From: Sandaracinaceae bacterium
Lineage (GTDB): Bacteria; Myxococcota_A; Polyangia; Polyangiales; Houyiibacteriaceae
Assembly: GCA_016706685.1 (NCBI GenBank)
Contig: JADJJE010000012.1
Location: forward strand, 186,001-250,000
Direction: 5' to 3'
DNA length: 64,000 bases
Shown: positions 16,870 through 25,688 of the stretch, in pieces
Position numbering within the stretch: the first letter of the stretch is position 1
Layout of the letters: every line of letters begins with the position of its first letter
Translations under genes and position numbers: made by a program
Notes under the pieces: generated by a model
What the model saw: only the letters and a program-made list of their open reading frames with translations
Databases searched by the model: none
What the model was told of the DNA's origin: nothing

Positions 16870-18144
16870 ATGAGCAAGCGACAGATCGAGATGGTGTGGT
16901 CGTGCTCGTCGTGTGGGCATCAGAACCTGGGACGCCACGCGCTGTGTCAGCGCTGCGGCAACCCCAAGGACGCGAGCGAGGCCTACGTGATGCCGGGCGA
17001 CACGGCCAGCGCCGCGAGCGTGACCGACCCGGGGCTGCTGCGCATGGCCGAAGCCGGCGTGAACTGGCAGTGCGCGTACTGCGGCAGTCATCAGCGCCGC
17101 TTCGATGGCGCGTGCGCGCAGTGCGGCGCGGCACAGGCGGCGGGAAAGGATGCGCCGCTCCACACGGGACCAGAGGGCAAGTCCGCAGGGTTGGCGGGTC
17201 AGCACGTCGCCAGGGCGGTAGCGGGGCCGGGCAAGCGTCTCGGCCCCCTCGTGGCGCTGCTCGCCATCGTGACTTCGTGCTGCGGCTTCTGCGGAATCGG
17301 GTCCATCTTCAGAGCAGGCCACGGTGCCAACGTAATCGACACCACCACGCCCAAGACGCACTTCATCGCAGAGGTGACCGCGCGGCGCTGGGAGCGCGTG
17401 ATCACGGTGGAGCGCTACCAGAGCGTGTCACGCGAGGGCTTCGCCGAATCCATCCCGGCAGATGCCTACGAGCGTGAAGCCAGAGGGCAGCGCCACCACC
17501 ACGACGAGCAGGTGCCGGACGGCTTCGAGACGCAGCACTACACCGAGCGCGTCCAGTCGGGCTTCGACACCGAGTCCTACACGGAGCGGGTCCAGTGTGG
17601 TCAGACCTGCACGGCGCGCCCCCAGCACTGCCAGGAGGTGTGCACACCCAACGGCAACGGCTTCGCCACGTGCGAGCAGCAGTGCAGCGGCGGCGGGGAG
17701 GACTGCAGCCCGCGCTACTGCGACGAGTCGCGCACCCGCCAGGTGCCGCGCTTCGTGGACGAGCCGCGCACGCGCCAGGTGCCGCGCTTCCGGAGTGAGC
17801 CGCGCACGGCCGAGTGGTTCGGCTATCGCGTGTGGACCTGGGTCGCCCATCGCACCGTGCGCGCTGAGGGCACGGGCAGCGAGCTCGTCCGCTGGCCGGC
17901 GCCCGAGGACGTGCGTCTCGGTGAGGGCGTCGGCGACGGGGAGCGCGAGCGCGAGCGACGCGGAGAGACCTACACCGTGGAGCTGCGGGTCCCGGCACGC
18001 ACGCTCACACTCCACCCGGTGACGGAGGCCGAGTTCGGGCGCTACGGGCTCAGCAGCCAGCACTTCCTGCGGCTCCCACCCGGGGGTGGCTTCACCGTCG
18101 AGGGGCCCGCAGATGCCCCCGAGGGCGCCGAGACCCGGCATTGA
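16870..18144 (+). CDS. Membrane protein with two RanBP2-type zinc fingers
   Basis: 424 aa. Residues 8-34 match the RanBP2 zinc-finger spacing (W10, C12, C15, N19, C26, C29, then NPKD), and a second finger follows at about 66-90 (NWQCAYCGSHQRRFDGACAQ). A membrane segment with clustered cysteines is at about 120-145. The remaining 270 residues contain short tandem repeats (YTERVQSGFDTE / YTERVQ; RTRQVPRFVDEP / RTRQVPRFRSEP) and a Cys-rich stretch near 245-285. The fold of that part is unknown to me. The fingers would be cytoplasmic and could bind RNA or ubiquitin-like partners in eukaryotic relatives; the bacterial role is unknown. Confidence 0.8.
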   Translation: MSKRQIEMVWSCSSCGHQNLGRHALCQRCGNPKDASEAYVMPGDTASAASVTDPGLLRMAEAGVNWQCAYCGSHQRRFDGACAQCGAAQAAGKDAPLHTGPEGKSAGLAGQHVARAVAGPGKRLGPLVALLAIVTSCCGFCGIGSIFRAGHGANVIDTTTPKTHFIAEVTARRWERVITVERYQSVSREGFAESIPADAYEREARGQRHHHDEQVPDGFETQHYTERVQSGFDTESYTERVQCGQTCTARPQHCQEVCTPNGNGFATCEQQCSGGGEDCSPRYCDESRTRQVPRFVDEPRTRQVPRFRSEPRTAEWFGYRVWTWVAHRTVRAEGTGSELVRWPAPEDVRLGEGVGDGERERERRGETYTVELRVPARTLTLHPVTEAEFGRYGLSSQHFLRLPPGGGFTVEGPADAPEGAETRH

Positions 18145-18169
18145 CACCCCGCCAGTGCGTTCTTAGCTT
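18141..18169 (+). promoter_or_regulatory. Sigma-70-type promoter of hslVU
   Basis: A perfect TTGACA (18141-18146), 17 bp, then TAGCTT (18164-18169). The expected transcription start is 2-4 nt before the hslV GTG at 18179, so hslV should be leaderless or nearly so. This is the best-supported promoter of the window. Confidence 0.65.
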
Positions 18170-18178
18170 CGGCCCCTT

Positions 18179-18735
<557 letters not shown>

Positions 18736-18739
<4 letters not shown>

Positions 18740-20184
18740 CCCGCTCCGCCTTCACCCCACGCGAGACGGTCGGCGAGCTGGACCGCTACATCATCGGACA
18801 GCAGGCAGCCAAGCGCGCCGTCGCGGTGGCGCTCCGCAACCGCTGGCGCCGGCAGCAGGTGCCGGGTGATCTGCGCGACGAGATCTCGCCCAAGAACATC
18901 ATCCTGGTTGGGCCCACCGGCTGCGGCAAGACCGAGATCGCGCGGCGCCTGGCCAAGCTGGCGGCGGCGCCCTTCGTGAAGGTGGAGGCCAGTAAGTTCA
19001 CCGAGGTGGGCTACGTGGGCCGCGACGTGGAGTCCATGGTCCGCGACCTGGTGGAGAACGCCATCCAGATCTGCCAGGCCGAAGAGCGCGAAGCCGTGGG
19101 CAACCGCGCGCGAGAGCAGGCCGAGGAGCGCATCCTCCGCATGCTCTGGGCCATCGAGCACCCGCCGCCGCCTCCCCCGCCGCCACCTCCCCCGCCGGTG
19201 GGGAACATGCCGGCCAAGCCCAACATGTTCGGGCCCTTCATGATGGGTCCGCCGCCGCCGCCACCGCCGCAGGGGCCCGAGCCCACCGACGCCGAGCTTG
19301 GCGAGATGCGGCGCATGCTGCGCGATGGCTCCTATGACGCGCGCAAGGTGCCGCTCGACGTGGAGCAGTCGGCCGGCAACCCGTTCATGACCATCTTCGG
19401 CGGCGGTGGTGGCGAAGAGATGGAGATCAACCTGCAGGAGATGCTGGGGCAGATCCCCGGATTCAAGGCGCCGCCCGCTGCCAAGAAGCGCCGCGAGCTG
19501 CTGGTGCCGGAGGCGCTCGCGCTGCTGCTCAAGGAAGAGACCGACAAGCTCATCGACCACGACAAGGTCAAGCGCGACGCGCTGCGCCGCACCGAGCAGG
19601 ACGGCATCATCTTCCTCGACGAGATCGACAAGGTGGGGGCGCGGCCGGGGCACCAGGGCGCGGACGTGAGCCGCGAGGGCGTGCAGCGCGACCTCCTGCC
19701 CATCGTGGAGGGCTCGACGGTGAGCACCAAGCACGGCCCAGTGAAGACCGACCACGTGCTGTTCATCGCGGCCGGCGCCTTTCACGTCAGCAAGGTGAGC
19801 GACCTGATCCCCGAGCTGCAGGGGCGCTTCCCCATCCGCGTGGAGCTCAAGCCGCTCACCAAGACCGACTTCGTGCAGATCCTGAAAGAGCCGCGCAACG
19901 CGCTCACGCGCCAGTATCAAGCGCTCATGGAGACCGAGGGTGTCAGCCTCACGTTCACGGACGACGCCATCGAGGCCATCGCGTCGTATGCCGAGCAGGC
20001 CAACGAGCGGGCCGAGAACATCGGCGCGCGGCGCCTGCACACCATCCTCGAGGCGTTGCTGGAGGAGCTCTCGTTCTCGGCCTCGGAGCGCGGCGAGTCC
20101 GCGTTCGTGGTGGATGCCCAGTACGTGAACCGCACGCTCGACCCGATCATGGCGCACCAGGACGTGGCTCGCTACATCCTCTGA
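18736..20184 (+). CDS. hslU: ATP-dependent protease ATPase subunit HslU with polyproline insert
   Basis: 482-aa AAA+ unfoldase that feeds substrates to HslV. Walker A GPTGCGKT is at residues 59-66, Walker B IIFLDEID at 291-298, sensor-2 region GARRLHTILEALLEEL near the end, and the C-terminus ARYIL matches the HslV-activating tail. The I domain is unusual: it carries 12 consecutive prolines (residues 143-154), a Met/Pro/Gly stretch, and 7 more prolines (172-178), with a GGGGG run at 222-226. The total is longer than E. coli HslU (443 aa). It is coupled to hslV by an ATGA overlap; argB follows after 22 bp with its own promoter hexamer. Confidence 0.96.
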
Positions 20185-20191
20185 GCGGTGC

Positions 20192-20197
20192 TATAGC
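20192..20197 (+). promoter_or_regulatory. -10-like hexamer for leaderless argB
   Basis: GCTATAGC, 9 nt, ATG. No Shine-Dalgarno. Confidence 0.4.
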
Positions 20198-20206
20198 GCC
20201 GCCGCG

Positions 20207-21076
20207 ATGCAGGACATCATCAACAAGGCGGCGGTGCTCCTCGAGGCGCTGCCCTACATCCGGCGCTTCCATGGCGAGATCTTCGTCATCAAGTACGGCG
20301 GCCACGCGATGATCGACCCGGCGTTGCGCGATGGCTTCGCGCGCGACGTGGTGCTCATGAAGTACGTGGGCCTCCACCCGGTGGTGGTGCACGGCGGCGG
20401 GCCTCAGATCGACGAGACGCTGGCGTCCATGGGCGTGGTGTCCGAGCGCCTCGATGGGCTGCGCGTCACCGACGACGCCACCATGGACGTGGTCGAGATG
20501 GTGCTGGGCGCCAAGCTCAACCAGGCCATCGTGTCGCTCATCGCCGCCCACGGCGGGCGCCCCGTGGGCCTCACCGGCCGCGACGACGGGTTCGTGCGCG
20601 GCACGCGCGTGACCGAGATGCGCACCAAGTCCGGTCGCGTGGTGGACCCGGGCCGCGTGGGCGCCATCACCTCGGTCAACCCGCAGCTGCTGCGCACGCT
20701 CATGACCGGCGGCTTCATCCCCGTCATCGCGCCCATCGTGGCCGACGAGAACGGTCAGTCGCTCAACGTCAACGCGGACACCGTGGCCGGCAACGTCGCC
20801 GCCGCGCTCTCGGCCCGCAAGCTGGTGCTCATGACCGACATCGAAGGCGTGCGCGGGGCTGACGGCAACGTCATCAGCTCGCTCACCGCCGAAGACATCG
20901 AGCGGCTGGAGGAGCAGGGCGTCATCCAGGGCGGCATGATCCCCAAGGTGCGCTGCGCCCTCGAGGCCCTCGCCGGCGGCGTCACCAAGGCCCACATCGT
21001 CGACGGCCGCGTCCAGCACGCGGCGCTGCTCGAGATCTTCACCGACCGGGGCATAGGCACCGAGATCACCCGGTAG
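20207..21076 (+). CDS. argB: Acetylglutamate kinase
   Basis: 289 aa. It phosphorylates N-acetylglutamate in the second step of arginine synthesis. Amino-acid-kinase motifs are intact: FVIKYGGHAM (phosphate binding), VVVHGGGPQIDE, DDATMDVVEMVLGAKLNQ, PVIAPIVADENGQSLNVNAD (substrate site) and QGGMIPKVRCALEAL. The N-terminal helix (DIINKAAVLLEALPYIRRF) is of the long form found in hexameric, arginine-inhibited enzymes, so feedback control by arginine is likely by family analogy. argD and argF follow, but only after a 690-bp gap with two palindromic repeats. Confidence 0.97.
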   Translation: MQDIINKAAVLLEALPYIRRFHGEIFVIKYGGHAMIDPALRDGFARDVVLMKYVGLHPVVVHGGGPQIDETLASMGVVSERLDGLRVTDDATMDVVEMVLGAKLNQAIVSLIAAHGGRPVGLTGRDDGFVRGTRVTEMRTKSGRVVDPGRVGAITSVNPQLLRTLMTGGFIPVIAPIVADENGQSLNVNADTVAGNVAAALSARKLVLMTDIEGVRGADGNVISSLTAEDIERLEEQGVIQGGMIPKVRCALEALAGGVTKAHIVDGRVQHAALLEIFTDRGIGTEITR

Positions 21077-21124
21077 CTCCACCTCCTTTCCCCCAAGGGT
21101 TGTAAGGCGGTGGCGTGATCGATC

Positions 21125-21262
21125 GGAGGGCGCGGGGCATCCTGGTCTGCGGGGCCGGTCGCGCTGGCGCTCCCTCCGGTGCCCCCCCAATTCGGCGCGT
21201 CCTGCGGACGCTTGAATTAGGGCCCCCCCAACCCCCGCTGCCCAGGACGCCCCGCGCCCTCC
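21125..21262. repeat. Palindromic repeat element, copy A
   Basis: Two 30-nt arms (21125-21154 and 21233-21262) pair with 27 of 30 positions. Between them are a GGTCGCGCTGGCGCTCCCTC block and a central hairpin (AATTCGGCGCGTCC, TGC, GGACGCTTGAATT). No frame in it is coding. It is the inverted relative of copy B at 21542-21683. I do not recognise the family. Confidence 0.8.
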
Positions 21263-21541
21263 TCGGTGACGCCTCGAGTCCCGTGCTGGTCGGCGGTGGA
21301 CTAGCGGGTTCCGTTGCTGGGGGCTCAACTGAGCTCGCCGGAGTGGAGGGAACTCGGATCTTCGGACGGGGCGACTGAGCCTGGTGGAGTGCGCCGCGGT
21401 CGGTCGAGCCCCGTCGAGCCCGTCGGACTCTCAGTGCCCACCCGCACTCCGGCCGGCTCGGTTGAGCACTCGGCGCCCGAGCAGCGTCGCCCACGTGGTC
21501 AGCTCTCCCGTGGCTTGCGCGCATCCTCCAGACGTATGCGG
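21263..21541. other. Spacer between the two palindromic repeats
   Basis: About 280 bp with no convincing gene, start signal or repeat. It contains several short GC-rich symmetries (for example CGGTCGAGCCCCGTCGAGCC near 21400) but nothing I can name. Confidence 0.5.
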
Positions 21542-21683
21542 GGAGGGCGACGGGCGCCCTGGGCAGCGGGGGTTGATGGGCCCCAGAAAGCAAACGGAGC
21601 GCAGCGCAGTGCCGCTTTCAGGGAGGTATCAGAGGGAGCGCCTGCGCGACCGGCCCCGCAGACCAGGGTGCCCGTCGCCCTCC
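21542..21683. repeat. Palindromic repeat element, copy B (inverted to copy A)
   Basis: Arms 21542-21571 and 21654-21683 pair at 27 of 30 positions. Relative to copy A the element is inverted. The GGTCGCGCAGGCGCTCCCTC block is kept on the corresponding side (minus strand), and the central hairpin has different sequence (GAAAGC ... GCTTTC). Bases that differ from copy A in one arm are matched in the other arm. Confidence 0.8.
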
Positions 21684-21752
21684 TCACGATCACGCCTGCA
21701 GACCACCACGAACAGCCACAGTGAAAGGGTGCGAAAACGTGGGGGACACTGC

Positions 21753-21758
21753 TACACT
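21753..21758 (+). promoter_or_regulatory. -10-like hexamer for leaderless argD
   Basis: GCTACACT, 10 nt, ATG. No Shine-Dalgarno. The same eight bases precede the gene at 37336. Confidence 0.45.
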
Positions 21759-21768
21759 CGGCGCCCTT

Positions 21769-22995
21769 ATGAGTTCTCATGAAGCCACTCAGGCCGAGCT
21801 TCTGGACACTGCCCGTGCCGTCCAGCTCGGTAACTATGCTCCCGCTCCCGTCGTGTTCACGCGCGGGGAGGGGCGCCGTCTCTTCGACCGCGACGGGCGC
21901 TCGTACCTGGACCTGAGCGGCGGCGTGGCGGTCAACAGCGTGGGGCACGCGCACCCGGTGCTCGCGGCTGCCATCGGCGAGCAGGCCGCGCGGCTCATGC
22001 ACGTATCGAACCTCTTCTATAACGACCGCGCCATCGAGCTGGCGAGCGCCATCGTGGAGCGCACGGCGTTCCAGCGCGTGTACTTCTGCAACTCGGGCGC
22101 CGAGGCCAACGAGTCGCTCCTCAAGTTGGGGCGGCGCTTCCAGCACGAGCGCGGCCAGACCGAGCGCGTGGAGATCGTGTCCACGTACAAGAGCTTCCAC
22201 GGGCGGACGCTGGGCGCCCTCTCGGTGACGGGCCAGGAGAAGTATCACGTGGGCATGGGGCCCTTGCTGCCGGGCGTGGTGTTCGTGCCCTACAACGACG
22301 CGGACGCACTGCGGGCCGCTGTGGGCCCGCGCACGGCCGCGGTGCTGTTGGAGCCGCTTCAGGCCGAGGGCGGCATCATCCCCGGCGACACGGCCTACCT
22401 GAAGAGCGCGCGTGAGATTTGTGATGCCGCCGGTGCGCTGCTCTTCTTCGACGAGGTGCAGACGGGCTACGGGCGCCTCGGTACCTTCATGGGCGCCGAG
22501 GTCAGCGGCGTGGTGCCGGACGCGTGCTCGCTCGCCAAGGGCATCGCGGGCGGCTTCCCGCTCGGTGGCATTGCCGTGACCGAGCGCCTGGCGGGTGGGC
22601 TGCCCCCGGGCAGTCATGCCAGCACCTTCGGTGGCAACGCGCTGGCCTGTGCGGCAGGCCTCGCGGTGCTGCGCATCTTCGACGACGAGCACATCCTCGC
22701 CAACGTGGTCTCGCAAGGCGACTACTTGGGCCAGCGTCTGCACGCGCTGGTGGGCCAACTGGGTGCGGTGACCGAAGCGCGCGGCCTCGGCCTCCTGCGC
22801 GGGCTCGTGTTGGCTCCGCACGTGGACCCGGGCGCCACCTGGCGGGCGGCCCTCGACGCCGGCCTGGCGCTCACCCTCGCGGGCGGAAACGTGCTGCGCT
22901 TCACCCCTTCGCTGAACGTCACGCGCGCCGAGCTGGACGAGGGTCTGTCCATCGTGGCCTCCGTGCTCACGAAGGCCCACGAGGTGGCGGCGTGA
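21769..22995 (+). CDS. argD: Acetylornithine aminotransferase
   Basis: 408-aa class-III PLP aminotransferase, fourth step of arginine synthesis (it may also act in lysine synthesis). Visible motifs: YLDLSGGVAVNSVGHAHP at the N-terminus, FCNSGAEANESLLKL, FHGRTLGALSVTGQ, LFFDEVQTGYGRLG, and the PLP lysine in SLAKGIAGGFPLGG. The start MSSHEATQAELL fits the family and has GCTACACT 10 nt upstream; an in-frame GTG 48 nt earlier is less likely. It overlaps argF by 4 bp (GTGA), so the two are coupled. Confidence 0.95.
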   Translation: MSSHEATQAELLDTARAVQLGNYAPAPVVFTRGEGRRLFDRDGRSYLDLSGGVAVNSVGHAHPVLAAAIGEQAARLMHVSNLFYNDRAIELASAIVERTAFQRVYFCNSGAEANESLLKLGRRFQHERGQTERVEIVSTYKSFHGRTLGALSVTGQEKYHVGMGPLLPGVVFVPYNDADALRAAVGPRTAAVLLEPLQAEGGIIPGDTAYLKSAREICDAAGALLFFDEVQTGYGRLGTFMGAEVSGVVPDACSLAKGIAGGFPLGGIAVTERLAGGLPPGSHASTFGGNALACAAGLAVLRIFDDEHILANVVSQGDYLGQRLHALVGQLGAVTEARGLGLLRGLVLAPHVDPGATWRAALDAGLALTLAGGNVLRFTPSLNVTRAELDEGLSIVASVLTKAHEVAA

Positions 22996-23906
22996 CCCGT
23001 CACTTCCGCACCCTGCTGGATCTCGAGCGCGACGAGCTGCGCGACATCCTGGACCGCGCCGACCACCTGCGTGCCGCGCGTGGCACCCCTGCCGGGCTCG
23101 CGGACAAGCCACTGCTCGGGAAGTCCGTGGCGGTGGTGTTCGAGAAGGCCAGCACGCGCACGCGCATCTCGTTCGAGGTGGGCATCCACGAGCTCGGCGC
23201 GCAGCCGGTGGTGCTCATCGCGAGCGATACGCAGATGGGCCGCGGCGAGCCGCTCTCCGACACGGCGAAGATGTTCAGCCGCTTCGTGCACGGCGTGGCG
23301 TACCGCACCTTCGGACACGACAAGATCGAGGCGCTGGCGGCGGCGTCCAGCGTGCCCATCATCAACGCGCTCTCGGACGACTACCACCCTTGCCAGCTGC
23401 TGGCCGACCTCCAGTGCGTACGCGCCGAGAAGGGTCGCCTGGACGGGCTGCGCGTGGCTTGGGTGGGTGACGGCAACAACATGGCGCACTCGTGGATCAA
23501 CGCCGCGGTGCTGACCGGCCTCTCGCTGCGTCTGGCGTGCCCCGCGGGCTATCAGCCCAAGGCGGCCATCCTCGCGCACGCGCGGGCCCTGGGCGCGGAC
23601 ATCACACTCACGGAGGACCCCAAGGAGGCGCTCGCTGGTGTCGACGTCGTCACCACCGATGTCTGGACGTCCATGGGGCAGGAGGCGGAGACACAAGACC
23701 GACTGCGCGCCTTCTCGGGCTACTTGGTGGACGCTGCCGCCATGCGGCTCGCTCAGCCGGATGCCATCTTCCTCCACTGTCTCCCGGCGCATCGAGGCGA
23801 GGAAGTCAGCGCCGAGGTCATCGACGGGCCCCAGAGCCGAGTGTGGGACGAGGCCGAGAACCGGCTCCACGCACAGAAGGCCCTACTCGTTCACCTTTTG
23901 GGCTAG
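22992..23906 (+). CDS. argF: Ornithine carbamoyltransferase
   Basis: 304 aa. It transfers carbamoyl phosphate to ornithine to give citrulline. Carbamoyl-phosphate site KASTRTRISFE (about 49-59), HGVAYRTFGHD, DDYHPCQLLADL, ornithine-binding VGDGNNMAHSW, and the HCLPAHRGEE loop near the C-terminus are all present, and the length is standard. The GTG start overlaps the argD stop (GTGA). The gene closes the arg cluster; 17 bp downstream begins the J-domain protein gene. Confidence 0.96.
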   Translation: MTRHFRTLLDLERDELRDILDRADHLRAARGTPAGLADKPLLGKSVAVVFEKASTRTRISFEVGIHELGAQPVVLIASDTQMGRGEPLSDTAKMFSRFVHGVAYRTFGHDKIEALAAASSVPIINALSDDYHPCQLLADLQCVRAEKGRLDGLRVAWVGDGNNMAHSWINAAVLTGLSLRLACPAGYQPKAAILAHARALGADITLTEDPKEALAGVDVVTTDVWTSMGQEAETQDRLRAFSGYLVDAAAMRLAQPDAIFLHCLPAHRGEEVSAEVIDGPQSRVWDEAENRLHAQKALLVHLLG

Positions 23907-23923
23907 GCTGCCACCGGGCACCC

Positions 23924-25648
23924 ATGTCATTGGCTGGCGACGAAATTCCAGAGCTGACCGAGGGAGTGGACGCTCGCAAGCTCCCGCTCTCTGCCGTCGA
24001 GGGGTTCGTCTTCTCCCGCGTGGACGGATCTTCCACCGCCAAGGACATCGCCGACTCCACGGGGATTGGCGAAGACATCGCGCTCGCGGCGCTAGAGCGG
24101 CTCGTCTCACTGGGGGCCGTGCGGCTGAAGCAGGCAGCTGCTCCCGCGCCCACTCCCCCTCGGGACTCCCGGCCTCCCAGCAAGCGCTTTGGCAAGCCTG
24201 CGGTGAAGGCCCCGCAGCGCGTGCACACCATTCCGCCGCCCAGCGGCACGCCGCGTCGCCTCTACGACCCCCAGGAGCTCGAAGAGGAGGTCGCCATCGA
24301 CGACACCCGCAAACGGCGCGTGCTCGATGTCTTCTATCGACTTGGTTCGGGCAACCATTACGAGCTGCTGGAGATTGGGCGCGACGCCTCCAAGGAGGAG
24401 ATCCGCGAGGCGTACTTCTCGCTGTCGAAGGAGTTCCACCCCGACACCGCGTTCGGCAAGGAACTCGGCACCTACAAGTCGAAGATGGAGAAGATCTTCA
24501 CGGCGGCGACGGGGGCCTATGACGTGCTCTCTCGCCGCGCCCGCAAGACGGAGTACGACGCGACGCTGCCGCCACCGGGACCCGAAGAGGCCGAGTGGCG
24601 CTCCCGGCGTGTAGCGCGCCCTGCGCCAGCGGCGCCCCGGGTGCCGGTGCCGCCCCTCGTGCCCGACAGCGTCCGCGAAGCGCCACCCCCGAGCACGAGC
24701 GCGAGCTTGCCCGAAGCGGCTCCGGCCCGTCCCCGCGTCGCCCCGCCGGTGCCCATCCCACCCGCGCCCGTCCCGCCCATAGCGGCCCCCGCTCCCATAG
24801 CGGCCCCCGCGCCCTTGCCGCCCGCCACCCCTGGGCAACGCCCTGCCGTCGGGCGCCCCATCAGCGTGGCTCCCCCTGCCGGGCCGCCCCCTGCGCCAGC
24901 CCCTTCGCCGGCCACTTCCTCCATTCCGCCCTCGCCCGAGCAGCTCAAGCGGCAGCAGGACCTGCTCCGCATGCGGCTGGCGGGCGGTCGGCCGCGCCAG
25001 GACCCGAGCGGGCCTCCCGACGCGCCCAGTCCCAGCAGCCCCGCGCCGGGCACCGGGTCGGAGCCCGGTGTCGCCCGTGCGGATGTCCTGCGCGGCCTGG
25101 CTGGGAGCCTGCGTGACGCGTCCAACGTCACTGGCAGTGGGCAGTCCCTCCGCCGCCATCTGGCTGCCGCCGCCGAAGCGGAGCAGCAGGGCAACTTGAA
25201 GGGGGCGCTGGCAGCCCTGCGCCTCGCCATTGCCCTCGTTCCCGACGACCAGCGGGTCCTCCAGCAGCTCGGGCGCCTCGAGGCTCTTCGCTCGGCCGAG
25301 GAAGCCCCCGTGTTCGAGCAGCGGGCCGTCGCCGAAGAAAAAGCAGGGCAATGGGCGTCCGCGGCGCTGTCCTGGCTGCGGGTGGTGGAGGGCCGCCCGA
25401 GTGACGTCAACGCGGCGGCGCGCTGCGCCAACGCCCTGCTGGAGGGGAACCTGGACCTCAAGAAAGCCCGCGATCTGGCCCAGCGAGCCGTGGATGCGGA
25501 CCCCAACAAGGTCACCTCGCGCACTCTCCTGGCCCGCATCTACGTCGCCGCTGGGATGCGCTCCAATGCCAAGCGTGAGCTGGAGGCTGCTACAAAGCTG
25601 GACCCTGAGAACGAGATCGTGAAGAATCTCCTCCGTGAGCTTGGCTGA
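23924..25648 (+). CDS. J-domain protein with SRVDG module and TPR tail
   Basis: 574 aa, cytoplasmic. Residues about 24-68 form a small module (FVFSRVDGSSTAKDIADSTG, ending LVSLGAVRL) that recurs in the protein encoded at 27553. A J domain follows at about 144-214 with HPD at 172-174 (SLSKEFHPDTAFGK). Residues 215-420 are a Pro/Ala-rich linker with PIAAPAP repeats. The C-terminal 150 residues are tetratricopeptide-like (GNLKGALAALRLAIALVPDD, ARDLAQRAVDADPNK). As a J protein it should stimulate the ATPase of the Hsp70 encoded 40 bp downstream; the TPR part probably recruits clients. It has no glycine-rich or zinc-finger region, so it is not a classical DnaJ. Confidence 0.88.
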   Translation: MSLAGDEIPELTEGVDARKLPLSAVEGFVFSRVDGSSTAKDIADSTGIGEDIALAALERLVSLGAVRLKQAAAPAPTPPRDSRPPSKRFGKPAVKAPQRVHTIPPPSGTPRRLYDPQELEEEVAIDDTRKRRVLDVFYRLGSGNHYELLEIGRDASKEEIREAYFSLSKEFHPDTAFGKELGTYKSKMEKIFTAATGAYDVLSRRARKTEYDATLPPPGPEEAEWRSRRVARPAPAAPRVPVPPLVPDSVREAPPPSTSASLPEAAPARPRVAPPVPIPPAPVPPIAAPAPIAAPAPLPPATPGQRPAVGRPISVAPPAGPPPAPAPSPATSSIPPSPEQLKRQQDLLRMRLAGGRPRQDPSGPPDAPSPSSPAPGTGSEPGVARADVLRGLAGSLRDASNVTGSGQSLRRHLAAAAEAEQQGNLKGALAALRLAIALVPDDQRVLQQLGRLEALRSAEEAPVFEQRAVAEEKAGQWASAALSWLRVVEGRPSDVNAAARCANALLEGNLDLKKARDLAQRAVDADPNKVTSRTLLARIYVAAGMRSNAKRELEAATKLDPENEIVKNLLRELG

Positions 25649-25688
25649 TCGTCCGTCCCCGGGACGCGCCTAGGCTCTCAGGAGATCC

